Source of the DNA: Melitaea cinxia
Taxonomy: Eukaryota > Arthropoda > Insecta > Lepidoptera > Nymphalidae
Direction: 5' to 3'
Assembly: GCF_905220565.1 (NCBI RefSeq)
Contig: NC_059394.1
Coordinates: 1,381,501 to 1,445,500, forward strand
DNA length: 64,000 bases
Part shown: in pieces, positions 33,179-45,045 of the stretch
Position numbering within the stretch: the stretch's first letter is position 1
Layout: each line of letters opens with the position of its first letter
Made by a program: the position numbers and the translations under genes
The notes under the pieces: model-generated
Database searches by the model: none
What the model saw: only the letters and a program-made list of their open reading frames with translations
What the model was told of the DNA's origin: nothing

Positions 33179-33774
33179 ATCATATGACATGATATTAAAA
33201 TTTAAGTTAGAAAACTTTTTTTTCACTGGAATTTATTGTGAAACTTGAATAAAAGATCACGTGAAAGACTGATGAATCTTTGAACTATTTATATTTAGCG
33301 ATTTGTTGTCAACAATAGTAATATTATATTTAATAATATTTTAATTGAATTTAATTGGCACTTGTTCAAACAAAAATAACAACAACAATAAATATTTTCA
33401 TTTCATAACACGGTGCTAGAGTACTGTTAACTATAAAACTTAACTGCTATTAGTATATTGACTAAATAATCAAACAAATACAGACGTATTATAGAATTAT
33501 TATTTAAACAAAAACCCGTTGTAAAACAACAACAACAGACAAAAAAAATATATCATAGACAAATATTATCAACGAAAAATATCCTCGCTACATTAATATC
33601 ATGGAACTCCGAGTCCCAAGTCCACAGGTAGCAAGTGCTACCGATCCTATAACGCGGGCGCCTGTAATCATACCCAGCGAACCGATTAACTCCCTACAAC
33701 GGCATATTGCATTTTTGCAAGTATTATACAAGCTTAATCTAATATATGATGCACGTGCTCTGCGTGTAAAGGCA

Positions 33775-33840
33775 AGAGGTTCCCAAACTTTATGGGTCAC
33801 ATCCCAAAATGAATTTTTAATATACCCAAAAAAAAAATTG
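33775..33840 (+). mobile_element. possible hAT terminus
   Basis: GAGGTTCCCAAACTTTATGG and GTCACATCCCAAAATG resemble the end of hAT-superfamily elements (CAGNGGTTCCCAAACTT). The partner end was not found. It lies within overlapping ORFs at 33588-33876, which I do not accept as genes. Confidence 0.3.
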
Positions 33841-34148
33841 TTTCTTATAAATAGAATAATATCCATATTTTTTTAAATTGACTTGTAATAACGTTTATTT
33901 TGTTACCGGCTTAAACATCAGTCTTAAATAAAGCCTAGTCCGTAGTGTAGTTAAGTCAGTATTAGTTTTTTTATTTTTTTTTTATGTCTGTGTCTCACTG
34001 AAAAACAGTATATATTATATTCAAGATGATTTTATAGCCTTTTGAATCCTAGTTTCAAAATTAAGTATTACATACACGGATATCTGTTCTTTAATAACTT
34101 AACGATAGTGTTTTAAATAACCATCAACTGATATAATATATTTTGTAA

Positions 34149-34335
34149 CTAGCAATCTGCCCCGGCTTCGCACGGTTGCAAAAACTATCAGTGAACTTCT
34201 ACTATATTATGCATGTATTATACACATAAACCTTCTCTGGAATAATTCTATTTTTAAAGATCGAGTCTCATTCGAGTTTTAAAGATCTAAGCATACAGAA
34301 AGCGGGAAGCGACCTTGCTTTATAATATGTAATGA
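34149..34335 (-). mobile_element. non-autonomous Helitron, family C
   Basis: Starts CTAGCAATCTGCCCCGGCTT and ends at 34335 with the reverse of TCATTACATATTATAAAGCA. 187 bp. Confidence 0.75.
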
Positions 34336-35599
34336 TAAAGCAACGTATACATTATACACAAATGAATTTTAAATGCAAACTCAAGGTGACAAATCCGTAA
34401 CCCTGGGTCAGAAAACAAACTAAAGAACAAACTTCCAACATCGTCAAACAGTTGTTATTGGTCCTACACGAAAGCGCTACTAAACCAGTACGATATGTCG
34501 TCATATAAAGACGGTAAAAAAAAGTATAAAAATAAACACAGTATCAAATAAGCAAGTCCTCGAGCCAACGTTTCCGTCATTAAACGTATCCCCTTCCACA
34601 GTCAATAGTCAATTAACGAGTACAGTAATCATGTTAGCGCACTCGAGACGAACCACCTCATCCGTGAACACATTATTGCTTCAACATTAACTAAAATACG
34701 CGGCTTGACTTTGTTACATCCTTCGTGTTTTAATTTCCTTTCGTTTTGTACTAATTTTATTTAACTGTTGAGTTTTTTTGTTTGAATGTCTATGGGGATG
34801 TTAATTTCTAAGTAAGAATTTGAATTTTTTTAGTTTTAGATGCAAAGTTTATTGAATGTATTTTGGGCTATAATACGTCAAGTTATGAATTGTAGGTCTT
34901 GCGTAATGATTATTCTTCTATTTTTTCTAAATACATTTACATATAGATAAAAAAAATCAATGTCATACTAATGTTATAACAATGATGACATTTTTGTTCG
35001 AGTGTCTTTTGAATAGGGGTTTTTCCGGTAGCGTGAATCGAGTGTGATTAAGGGCTATAATAATATATGATTATGTTTTATACGAGTCGAGAAATGATTA
35101 CAATATTTATTTCGAAAACAAAATCTGATGCCGGTATTATTAAGATTATCTTGTTCAAATAAGTCACAGGTGTCAAAACTGTTCGTTCTGCGTTCTGTTT
35201 CGTTCCATGGTTTCGTTAGTCATCTAAATATCAAGATTTGTAATAAATATTTATTATAACCGCTACATTTTATATATTAACGACGCTTACATAAAATTGT
35301 ATAGAATGGGTTATCACTTCTGTTTTTAGGTATATGAAAAATGTACAAATAATAGTAACATAACAATTTTACTAAAATTTACGCGTTCATTTGGACAATC
35401 AAGAAATGCTAAGTCTCGCTAATCCGATTTAAAGTAGCTATACAGAAGAGCTTCTTACGAAAAAAAATTCGATGACAGCCACATTAGTCAATTAATTTTG
35501 ATAAAATTAGAGGCTTACGCTTTACACTTAAAGTATTAGATATATGCATGTCTAGTAATATGGCACAGCAAGAAACATCCTGCGCAAAATCTGAAGCAC

Positions 35600-35825
35600 A
35601 CCGGCTGGGGATATAACTCGACGCCACAGAAGATCAAAGCTAAATAATCCTACTTTCAAGTTATATTGTGTTTCTGTGGTCAGGTGATCAGGGCTTCTGG
35701 GACTCATTGGGGACAGTGTCGGTAACGCGCTTGCGAAGCTTTCTGCTTTTGGTGTTGCAGATGTCTCTAAGGTAATCGCTTACCATCAGGTGAGCCGTAC
35801 GCATGTTTGCCTACCTAATTTATTC
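35600..35825 (+). mobile_element. dispersed repeat, family J
   Basis: CGACGCCACAGAAGATCAAA, GTGTTGCAGATGTCTCTAAG and CGCTTACCATCAGGTGAGCC. Confidence 0.6.
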
Positions 35826-35981
35826 TTGCCGGTACAAGGGTGCATTCAAGAAAATGAAAAGAGTTTTATCTTCATAAAAAATACATATATATCGGCACCT
35901 AGTTCGACGATTAAGCTAGTGCGTTAAATGTTTTAATGCTACTGGCTAAAATTTTTCAAGTTCCACTGTCTTAATAGATAG

Positions 35982-36072
35982 CCATGGAGTAATATTGGAT
36001 TAAGCTCCAATCTTTCTCCAACTCGGAGAAAGAGGCCTATGCCCAGCAGTGAGATATTACTGGCTGAATCGT
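35982..36072 (+). mobile_element. SINE S1, 3' fragment
   Basis: CCATGGAGTAATATTGGATTA and GAGGCCTATGCCCAGCAGTG (each read separately), ending ACTGGCTGAATCG. Confidence 0.6.
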
Positions 36073-36999
36073 GATCGAGATCTGATATTGGCGAGAAAAA
36101 AAAAATTAAATGTTAATTAATTGTTTTTAAAATTATAGTTTAAACAGAGCTGTAAAAGTTTACTTTTCAAAGTGCAAAAATAAACAAAGTTTATTCTCAC
36201 GGGAGCTTATTTATTCTTAAAAGCAATTCAAACTTCAATTATGAGAGAAACTGCGTTACGGCTTAACTTGTTCAACTCGTTCAACTCTTAAAGGAACCAC
36301 TTGAGCGGTAAACATTTTGGTTTCATTTAGAAAAAAAATATAAATTTAAATAAAATTAAATGTTACATATTTTAAGAATTTAACTTAATTGATAAAATAA
36401 AACACTTGAGATTTTCTAAACTTCTTTTAAAATTATATTTCATTTTAAAAATTTTAATCTGTATTTGACTGTTTGTTTTTCTTATACCCGAAGATTACGC
36501 CATATATTCAGAAGAGACCGGTCATTTTTAAATCTGAAGAAAATGCGAACGATTATTAAAACAGATAGCTCCATTAATAAACACGGAACTCTCGCTCGTA
36601 ATAAATGTCCGGCGTTAGTTGGGAATACCGGAAAAGTTGAAGAAATCCAATGATATGTTTCAATCAGGCTTCGCTTCGTAAGCTCTGTTAGCTTTCGGGA
36701 TACGGTCAGTGTTATTGTAACATTTATATTGATTTGGGGGGAAAAGAGTAGGTGGTGTAACAAAAATTTACATGATGTATGAAATCTGCGTGTTTTATTC
36801 AGTTTTTAAGTCAACTTATAGTTAATTTAAAAAAAATTAACGGCTTAAAATTTGAGTGAGACCTTCTTGACAGAACCGCCTTGAAGCTGTATGTATTTAG
36901 GTTGTAATTTAGACTCAAATCATGTTAAGTTTCATTCAAATACATTCAGTTTATTTAACATGATTCACGGGCAAGATACAATAAATGATCGATCGTCTG

Positions 37000-37085
37000 T
37001 AACATCCCACTACTGGGCATAGACTTTTTTCTCCATATAGAAGAAGGATCGGAGCTTAATCAACCACGCCTTTCCACTGGACGTA
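37000..37085 (-). mobile_element. SINE S1, 3' fragment
   Basis: ACATCCCACTACTGGGCATA and GAAGGATCGGAGCTTAATCA. Ends at the TA repeat. Confidence 0.65.
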
Positions 37086-37088
37086 GTG

Positions 37089-37134
<46 letters not shown>

Positions 37135-37222
37135 CATATATATATATACATGTATATATATATACACATATATATATACACATATATATATATACACATA
37201 TATATATATATATATATACTAC
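37086..37222. repeat. (TA)n-rich microsatellite with CA interruptions
   Basis: About 137 bp of alternating TATATA with ACATA interruptions on both strands; able to form long hairpins. Two overlapping ORFs of I-Y-I-Y type are artefacts. Confidence 0.95.
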
Positions 37223-37617
37223 GTTACTAATGGAAAGAAAATCATCCACTCACAATAATAGAGCAGAATGGTTGAATAAGCATAGATATTTCAACCATAG
37301 GAACCATAGGGACCATAGGTCTTACCGATTTTAATAAAATTGACTGCTAATATATATATATATATCTTTAATGTACTGTACTGGACCGGATACAGTTTTG
37401 TTAAACTACTAATGCTGCTTGTCTTTCGCTGTCACACGCGTGAAGTTTAGATAATCACTACTTTTTTCTCAAATTTTACTAATTCTCCATGATTTTTCTT
37501 ATTTTTCATTCCGTAACAACTTTCCGGAAAGTATTCGTATTCCTATAAGAAAAAATATTAGCTGAAACGGTAATTGTCCTCGATTTTGCACTTATCATAA
37601 ATAAATAAATATCAACA

Positions 37618-37798
37618 TACACACACGGTCGTCTGTTCCTACGGTAAGCAACTTAATGCTTATGTTATAGGTAACAACCGGCCGATATAGGTAAATACTT
37701 TCTTTTTTTTTGATACATACACATAGAAATACTACATATAAATACAAATTAACTTGCGGAGCAGAAAGCAGGACCACTACAAACTGCGCGAGCTAGTC
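37618..37798 (-). mobile_element. SINE S2, second copy
   Basis: CACACACGGTCGTCTGTTCC..AACAACCGGCCGATATAGG and the reverse head GACCACTACAAACTGCGCGA. Confidence 0.6.
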
Positions 37799-38169
37799 GA
37801 TATTTAGCTAATAATTTTTATTTTATTGATAGACTTCCAATAATTGAGCTGAAATCTGTATGTTATATGAAAACCTCGTCCATAGTATCACAATGACATC
37901 AAAGAGTTACCATTATCACAGTGTAATCCGATTAATATTCAATAACAAAAAGCAAATGATACCAATGTATTATCCTGTTAATCCCATCATAGCGCATGTC
38001 ATATTACGAAGATGTGCATTCGATGGAATATTCCATGCATTTAAATTACTGTTCCGTGAACGGATACTTTATCATCCTTTTAAATTTTCTTTGTGTGATT
38101 TTTATAGTAAATATTAATAATATTGTCCCTTTTTTAAGCTCAAGTGGTTTTAAAATAATTTTTGGCTCG

Positions 38170-38355
38170 CGAGGGAAAAAAACCGACTTCACTTACATCG
38201 ACATAATACAACGAAGGTAGACGAAAAAATAGTCAAGTAAATACGCGTTATCAAAGACTACTCAAAACGAAGTCAACACATCTCGATCAAATTTAAACGG
38301 ACTAAAAAACTTGTTGTCTTGTCGATATAATTGAAGTCGGTATTTTTTCGTCTAT
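38170..38355 (-). mobile_element. modular repeat L, fragment
   Basis: AAAACCGACTTCACTTACAT followed by TCAAAGACTACTCAAAACG; a plus-oriented terminal fragment ATAATTGAAGTCGG follows, so the copy is rearranged. Confidence 0.6.
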
Positions 38356-38994
38356 GAACTAACACAATTATATTTAACTGGTCCCTTGAAAGAGAATACA
38401 GCTAAAGTTCCGGATAAAGAGTGCCTCGCACATAAGTCAAAGATAGGTTTTATCAGGTGTTTGTATTTTTAGTTCAGTTTAATCGACAGATTTTTATACA
38501 TAGCTTAGGATTGTAGTATACTCGATACTTTAATTGGACATCTCTCGCTTGTATCCATCTTTAATATCTTCGTAATACAAGTAATTCAAACTACGCACAG
38601 GTTCGTCGCTCCGTATTATCTTAAACACACGATATATATTCTCAGAGCGAGTTAAAACTGTATCTGATCTGAAATTCATACGCTACGCTCGTTGTGTTTT
38701 TTTTCCAATACGTGATCCCATCAAGTGCGGATTCGTTTCCACGTAGGTGATGATTTTTTGCATATCTACGTTAGATATTTGTATGCGAATAAGATCTATA
38801 CAGCCGTGCTAATGTACTAAACTATATACTGCTTTTTTTAATTTTGATGCCATGACTGTATACATATTGTGTATTGTATACCATTAAATATATTTTAGTA
38901 AAACTTTTGTATTATTAAAATACTATTTATTTTCTTTAAAATAAGCTTAACTTTTTAATTCAATTGCTTCTAATCTAAGCACGGCAGTATAATT

Positions 38995-39070
38995 ATTGTG
39001 TTTGCTCGCAAACGAAAAAAAAAAAACAACCGATTTCAATGACATAGACAAGTAATACAACGTAAATGTA
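38995..39070 (-). mobile_element. modular repeat L, terminal fragment
   Basis: TAATTATTGTGTTTGCTCGC and AACAACCGATTTCAATGACA, the hairpin end only. Confidence 0.6.
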
Positions 39071-39311
39071 ACGATGATATGTAACTTAGTAACGCTGACT
39101 TTTGGACTGATATCTTGTCGTATATCTAGTAGTAATCGCTTATTTTATTATCGTTTCTTCTTATCTGAATTTATATCCCAAATAGATGGTCCCTTCATAG
39201 TTACTACAAGCGGTGCGCGCGGTTTTGTGAAAGTAAGAGGTGACAAAAATGACTGAAGCTTAGTTGAATAGATACATTTTTGATCACAACTAAACAAATA
39301 GTCTAAATAAT

Positions 39312-39598
39312 GATTTATCGTTGTGTCCATTTGTTATAAGTATTCTTTGACGGTTCGCAGGAAAGTGGACATAAGGTGCCAATCAAACCACTAATTGCAA
39401 ATTCATGCGACGTTTCGATCCTTTATTGGACCATCATCAGGCATCTAAAATACATACAAACATTGAAGAAAGTTGTACAACATGTTGTACTACATGTGTT
39501 GTACACATGGATTAATTAGTTTATTTGTTGTTTATTAATTTGCAATTAGTGGTTTGATTGGCACCTTATGTCCACTTTCCTGCGAACCGTCAAAGAAT
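39312..39598. mobile_element. fold-back insertion with 62-bp perfect arms (Penelope-like candidate)
   Basis: Arms 39342-39403 and 39537-39598 are exact inverted copies (outer end ATTCTTTGACGGTTCGCAGG). The insertion is bounded by a 15-bp direct repeat AATAGTCTAAATAAT (39297-39311 and 39596-39610), with a 30-bp extension between the left duplication and the left arm. Between the arms, on the minus strand, lies CTGATGA..GGATCGAAACGTC, a hammerhead-ribozyme-like core as found in Penelope-like retroelements. The class call is an inference. Confidence 0.6.
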
Positions 39599-39618
39599 AG
39601 TCTAAATAATATTTGTAA

Positions 39619-39963
39619 TCTATATATAATAATACGTGAAGCAAAAACTTTGTACCCCTTTTTACGAAAATTGCGCGGAGAAGTGAGAAATTTCGCACAC
39701 TTACTCGTATACGTTATGTAGAGAAAGAGTGCAGAATGCTAATATTATTATAAAAAAGTATAAAAATACATTAAATCAATAAACAAAGAAAACATTACAC
39801 ACACTACCACGTATATTTGACACACACGCACACGCATATATACTATTTATTTTGTTTATTATTACAGAAGTAGGTATATTCTTTAACAACAGAACCTTAA
39901 TAATGTTCAAACTTATAATTTAAATTAATTATGGTCGAATTTAGACCACTGGGCGACCACTAA
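39619..39963 (+). mobile_element. non-autonomous Helitron, family N
   Basis: Begins TCTATATATAATAATACGTG and ends GACCACTGGGCGACCACTAA, that is, TC...CTAA. The hairpin upstream of the end, GGTCGAATTTAGACC here, is perfect in sister copies (GGTCGAATTTCGACC). 345 bp. It serves as the empty-site reference for the L insertion at 61441. Confidence 0.75.
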
Positions 39964-40069
39964 TATAAAAAATTGCAAAACTGTCAATATACGAAGTTTT
40001 GTCACATTCCATAGGTACGGTTAGGAAGAGCTCCTTCCGCTACAACTTTAATTAATTTTTTATATATTA

Positions 40070-40408
40070 CTAGCTGACTCGACAAACGTTGTCTTGCCGC
40101 TAAACGTTATTTAAAGATAGGGGTTGGTGGTAGAAGAGTGAAAATTTAGTTGTTTTAATATACATACAACGCTAAGGTTGTATGTATTTGTCAACGTCAA
40201 ATCATAATAAAATAAAAAATAAATAATTTATCTAAAAATTAAAAAAAAAAATAGGTGTGGACAACCCTTAACATTTAGGGAGATGAAAAATAGATGTTGT
40301 TCGATTCTCAGACCTACCCAATATGCACACAATTTCATGAGAATCGGTCAAGCAGTTTCGGAGGAGTTTAACTACAAACACCGCGACACGAGAGTTTTAT
40401 ATATTAGA
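40070..40408 (-). mobile_element. non-autonomous Helitron, family B, complete
   Basis: 339 bp, from CTAGCTGACTCGACAAACGT to the reversed 5' end at 40407-40408 (...TTTTATATATTAGA). Its 3' hairpin is GACAA/TTGTC. Contains reversed box GAGAATCGGTCAAGCAGTTT. Confidence 0.8.
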
Positions 40409-40751
40409 TGTTCATTTTATGTATTCAATTTTGTAATTACATTTTGCATTCCACGTTAATTATTAAATCCCGAGTGAAGCTAAGCAACAAAGAGAACAGT
40501 ACTTTTTATTCGATCAGCTAATTTCTTATTTGAATAAGGATGAGTTTAATATATTAGCATTATATGTTAATTTAGCTACCGTTATATTTTTGTTTTCGCG
40601 AGTAACTGTTGAGCGGGAATTCTAAGCGAGGTAAAAAACACGTTGATGTTTAATATTCATTAAAAATTAATGATGTTTTGTTTGAAGCGAATATTACTTA
40701 TGTTTATTAATTAAATATAATGAAGAAAGTCAGTTTTATGTTCTTATTTAA

Positions 40752-40920
40752 TCTAAATATATATAAATTTCGCGTCACGTTGCTTGTCTGCGATGGACTC
40801 CTAAACTACTTAACCGTTTTGAATCAAATTTGCACACCGTGTGTAGTTTGATCAAACTTGAAAGATAGGCTATCTTTTATTTCGATATATATAATTATTA
40901 TATTTAAGAAAAAAAAAATA
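40752..40920 (+). mobile_element. Helitron-like 5' fragment
   Basis: TCTAAATATATATAAATTTC, CGTCACGTTGCTTGTCTGCG and box AACTACTTAACCGTTTTGAA. The 3' end was not found. Confidence 0.4.
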
Positions 40921-41490
40921 GGCGGTCGACTGGGCTAATAATTAGCTAAACCATATTACTACTAAGTAAATAATAATAAGTAATTACTAGTCACTATTAT
41001 GTTTTAGCTGATTCATTATAAAATATCCAATATTCCTGAAGTCTTCAAAATTAAACTGAGGTTCAAGGTTGTAATCTCAACCGCATCAATTAATCTCCTT
41101 TGTGTCTTCTCTATACTACAAAGAAAGACTTAAGATTAAAAAAATTAAATAAAAGTTCCTTAACCTCGCTACACCCGCAACTTAAATAATCACTCATAAA
41201 AGATTCACCCAGATATAATCACAGTTTTGTCAGTTTACTGAACTCGCGGTCAGGAATGATCGATGTTTACACGTTCCGCGCATCATCGTGACACTTTTAT
41301 ATCACCTTAATGGCGCATTAGTCAGAAATTTTGACTAATTAATCAATGATATTAATTACCTGTTCGGTAATTTGTTTTCTGTTTAACAATGAAGTTAGAA
41401 ACAAAGTTTTTTTGCTTGTAATCCTCGTGATTAATTTTAAAAAGTTAGTTTAGTAAAACGAAATAATAAATATTTATCACTTATTAGTTA

Positions 41491-42084
41491 CTAGCTTCTG
41501 CGCGCGACTTCGTCCGCGTGGAACAGAGCCGCGCGGAACACTTGATCCTTATTTGCTGCGATGTTATTTTAAAACTGCGATATCTCCTGAGATACTCATT
41601 GAAATCGAATTACGTAAAAGGCTATTTTGTTTTAAATTAAATACTTTACTACGTATTTATTTAGATAAGGATTAATATCGTGTTTATAAAAACATCTTCG
41701 CAAATAATGCATTATGTTAGAACAAACTTGGTTAGCATAAAAAAAGGTTATAGTGAGCCAACCTTAAAAGATAGATATATGCTGTCGCGGACTTTATTTT
41801 AGAACTTTTAAAGAGGATCAGTTTTGTCATACATGATTTTTGCGAAACTTTAACTGTTTTCACAGCGCACGCAGCTGTAGCTCTCAAAAGGACAAAATAA
41901 CCCTCGATTTTGAAACATTCTACATTGGTGCTCCGCTCCTTTTGGTCTTAGCGTGATGATATATAGCCTATAACCTTCCTCGATAAATGAACAAAAAGAA
42001 TTTTTTAAATCGGACCAGTACTTTCTGAGATTAGCGCGTTCAAACAAACAAACAAACTCTTCAGCTTTATAATATTAGTATAGA
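41491..42084 (-). mobile_element. non-autonomous Helitron, family E, 594 bp
   Basis: Starts CTAGCTTCTGCGCGCGACTT and ends with the reverse of TCTATACTAATATTATAAAG. Contains the reversed box AATCGGACCAGTACTTTCTG. The ORF 41850-42047 is not a gene. Confidence 0.75.
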
Positions 42085-42221
42085 TTAAAATAGGAAAAGG
42101 AAACTGGAAAATAATAAAACATTATAAATGATTGCGCTGATTGTAATTCAGACGCCCGTAGTTACATTAATCATAGCCTAAACTATGACGAAGTGTATCA
42201 AACTTACTTATATTAATATCT

Positions 42222-42470
42222 ACGATTTTATTTTTGTGTTACCCACACATTAGGAATTCTAAACATTTTTGAATATCATATCAAAAATTGAATGAAACGC
42301 GCCACGGTTCGCTTAAACCGAATATAATAATCATCATATCAAAAATTTTGATCTAGCAGGTACATCGTTCCATACCTTAATTGGCTAGAGCGCCGACACG
42401 GTCAGTCGGAGACGCGGGTTCGAACCCCGCTGGAGCGGTCAATTTTTGATATGATATTCAAAAATATTTA
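42222..42470 (+). mobile_element. inverted-repeat element with tRNA-like core, copy 4
   Basis: Has GTTACCCACACATTAGGAAT, ATATCAAAAATTGAATGAAA, then ATCATCATATCAAAAATTTT, the tRNA-like core (42366-42438) and CAATTTTTGATATGATATTC. An extra inverted piece with AAACGCGCCACGGTTCGCTT shows a rearranged copy. Confidence 0.65.
42366..42438 (+). tRNA. tRNA-like sequence with adjacent T5 terminator (probable pseudo-tRNA)
   Basis: Acceptor CGTTCCA/TGGAGCG, D-arm region CTTAATTGGCTAGAGCG, anticodon stem CCGAC/GTCGG with loop ACGGTCA, box B GGTTCGAACCC. A run of five T follows at 42443-42447, the usual Pol III stop. Loop position 33 is C, so it is probably not a decoding tRNA, though Pol III transcription is plausible. 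Confidence 0.5.
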
Positions 42471-42510
42471 TATTAAGAGGAAAGGGTACCGGGTCTTTCT
42501 CCATACAAAC

Positions 42511-42819
42511 GTAGTCGACTGTTTTCTCCCTGGATAATGACACTAGATCAAATATTTTTGTGACATAGAACTCTTTGCTGCCATGACCATGCCCCTATGT
42601 TTTGATTTTTTTCATATTCTTATTATCATAGGAATTAGGAGACTTCAAAAACTCGAAATATTGCATAATTTTTTGTACATTTTCAGACACTCATTAAAAA
42701 AAATATATGCATATTTTCAAAAAAATGAAAACATAGGGGCATAGCCGAAGTCTTCTTTTATTTTCTAAAAAAAAATTTTAAAAAAATTGCCATGTTTTGA
42801 GGAGAAAACAGTCGACTAC
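42511..42819. mobile_element. 309-bp MITE-like inverted-repeat element
   Basis: GTAGTCGACTGTTTTCTCC (42511-42529) and its exact complement at 42801-42819 are 19-bp terminal inverted repeats; inner arms CATGCCCCTATGTTTT and AAAACATAGGGGCAT also pair. No ORF. Confidence 0.6.
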
Positions 42820-43621
42820 GAAACACTGTTTTGGTCAAAAATTATATACCTAAAACGGTCTGAGCTGCAGTTGTCCCTTTCTTGCTTTTTGGGGGATAGG
42901 TCTGGGGGAGGGAAGGGTCAAAGCAATACGTATATACGCCAGCGAAGTGATGCCGCATAGTCGACAATTATATCGATACACTAGTGATGTTATTTTTAGT
43001 CGATATTTTCTAAAATTCGTATTAACAAAATTAAATAATTTCTTTTTTCATAACTACAATAAAACCGTATTTGTATATACGGTTTTTATTGTAACACTGT
43101 GCAAACCTGGGCTAACGAAGGGTTTCGCTAACAAATAACAATGATAATTATGGTAAATAACTGTGTTGTTTGTTTTTGGTATCAAATGAAAGGGCTCAAT
43201 ACAAGGATTTCAAAAAAGTATATTATGATTATTATTACCGTAATACTAATAAAAAATACAATAAGAAAGTTTAAAAAATTAGGACTGCTCTTTCCCATGC
43301 CTATGCCAAGCAAGCTGCGAGCCGCGCTTCTTCCTCGCCTCCTAGGCGAAAAACAACTTCGGGGTTTACTCTTTCCAATATATTTTTTTATCAATTTCGG
43401 AATACTCTGTAAAAAGCTATGCATGGTCAAACATAAATAAATATAGGTACGTAGCGACTTTAGACCCTCCTCTGTTTTTTTCATCGGTAAAAAATTGCTT
43501 AGCTGTTATCTTGACATTACTGAGGAGCAGATTATTAAATTTGGTCGAATCTATGTACCTATGCTATTCGTATTTGGACTTCGCAAATAGAATCATATTT
43601 CTGAATTGCGTAAAAAACTCA

Positions 43622-45045
43622 AGTGGCCCCACTAGCGTAGCATTCCTTGGAACCCCGGGAACCTTGGGGCCCTGTATCAAAATTAGTGGGGGGGCAGGCA
43701 AATGATGGGTAAAGATTTCTCACAAAAAATGCTTGCATTGAATTAAAATAAATATTTATTGATTATAAGTTATAACTTCCTCCTAGAATAGACAATAGTG
43801 AGTGTAGTCTGCTGTAGCTGTTCCTGTTCCATCGAAATCCTTAGGTAATTTTTTATCAGTTTTAGTTTTGAAAAACATCAAGTTAATACCTCCGGAAAAT
43901 TGGATGCAAGGCTATTGAATTTTATCAGTAATAATTCCATGAGTTCTTTAATGAAATGAATGTTTTGAATTTCGGATTTTAAGCTAATTTAAAGAGCTTG
44001 TAGTTCCAAGCTGGAGAGTTATTAGCCTTGATCTGCAGCAATAGATGCGGGGGATCGTTCGCTTCAGCCTGTGAGGCCAATACTATTAGTGAATTCCTAT
44101 GAATCTTCCGCATCTATATGGGGGATTCACAGGCGCATAACCTGAAGAAGAGATTCAACGCTGCCTCCAGGTCTTACAGGTAGTAAATCGCTAGGGCAAA
44201 GTTCAAACACAGCAGAATTGGCGAGAGACTATTGGGCTTTCCAAATGGAACCCATGCCTTTTGTTTTTTACAAAAGCTGTCGAAGGTAACTTTTTTTAGT
44301 CTACACTTCCATCATTGCGCGAACCTGAAGGCTCTCTGGCATATTATGCGAAAAAGTAAGCGAAATTTTTTGCACTCTTTTTGCGTCGAATTCAACTCTT
44401 GACGATGAGGGAAAAGCACCACCGAGCATTCCACGGTGCGAACACGCGATGCGTAATGTGCACTATGAGCAGTGTCGTTTGTCGTGTTCTGCATTCTTTC
44501 GATGTCAAGAAGTCTAGTAGTGCTAATTGTATCCACCAGTGGTTTGCAACCAATGTGCGAGCTTCGTGCGCAATGTTTCCGCGTACATTCAAAGTGTGGA
44601 ATGACCTTGCTAAAATTTGGGGGTTTTAAAGCGTCTAGTGTCTACATCTTTTCTCTAAAGGCCATGGGCGACGGTAGCCGTTATAAATCAGATGGCTTCG
44701 TCTGCTTGTGGGCCCCATTCTTATATAAAAAAGATTAATTCATTGTTCATAATGATCAACTGAATCTCGAAATAAACGATAAAGAATGTTATCAACAATT
44801 GGGCGCACGCTTGACTCGGATAAAAGGGGACTGCTTTTCAGACTTCAGTCATTTCTGAAGTTAAAACTCTATAGGTATGTATGACAGTTTTTTTATTCTT
44901 TTTTCCAGGAAGCACAAGATTAAGTGACATTGTGGATAACATTTTACTAATTTTTGCTTACACACCTTAGGGGCCCTGTAAATAGAGGGCCCCGTATCAT
45001 TGATACGGCTGATAAGGCAGTAGTTACGCCCTGAGTGGCACCCAA
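43622..45045. mobile_element. possible hAT-type element with a LINE fragment inside
   Basis: Left AGTGGCCCCACTAGCGTAGC..GGGGCCCTGTATC and right GGGCCCCGTATCATTGATAC..TTACGCCCTGAGTGGCA are approximately inverted and carry GGGGCCC, as in hAT ends with CAGTGGCGTAGC-like termini. Match is imperfect and no transposase is readable. Confidence 0.3.
44300..44740 (+). pseudogene. LINE (Jockey-like) 3' fragment, decayed
   Basis: In one frame FPRTFKVWNDLA resembles the C-terminal reverse-transcriptase motif FPRT...WN.LP of Jockey-clade LINEs, and downstream GGCCATGGGCGACGG with GGCTTCGTCTGCTTG resembles the 3' tail of such elements in Lepidoptera. Three frames must be combined to follow the protein, so it is a dead copy. 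Several overlapping ORFs on both strands are not genes. Confidence 0.45.

Noticed and set aside
33588..33876. Overlapping 92- and 91-codon ORFs on opposite strands
   Set aside because: No recognisable domain; both cover the same bases; a hAT-like terminus lies inside. Could be a decayed element, not a supported gene.
37010..37334. ORFs of I-Y-I-Y type on both strands
   Set aside because: Translation of a TA-rich microsatellite.
42366..42438. Functional tRNA-Thr gene (anticodon GGT)
   Set aside because: Residue 33 is C instead of U, and the sequence recurs inside a mobile element; listed as tRNA-like only.
44312..44738. Several ORFs on both strands near 44.3-44.7 kb
   Set aside because: Better explained as frames of a decayed LINE 3' end; none is intact.
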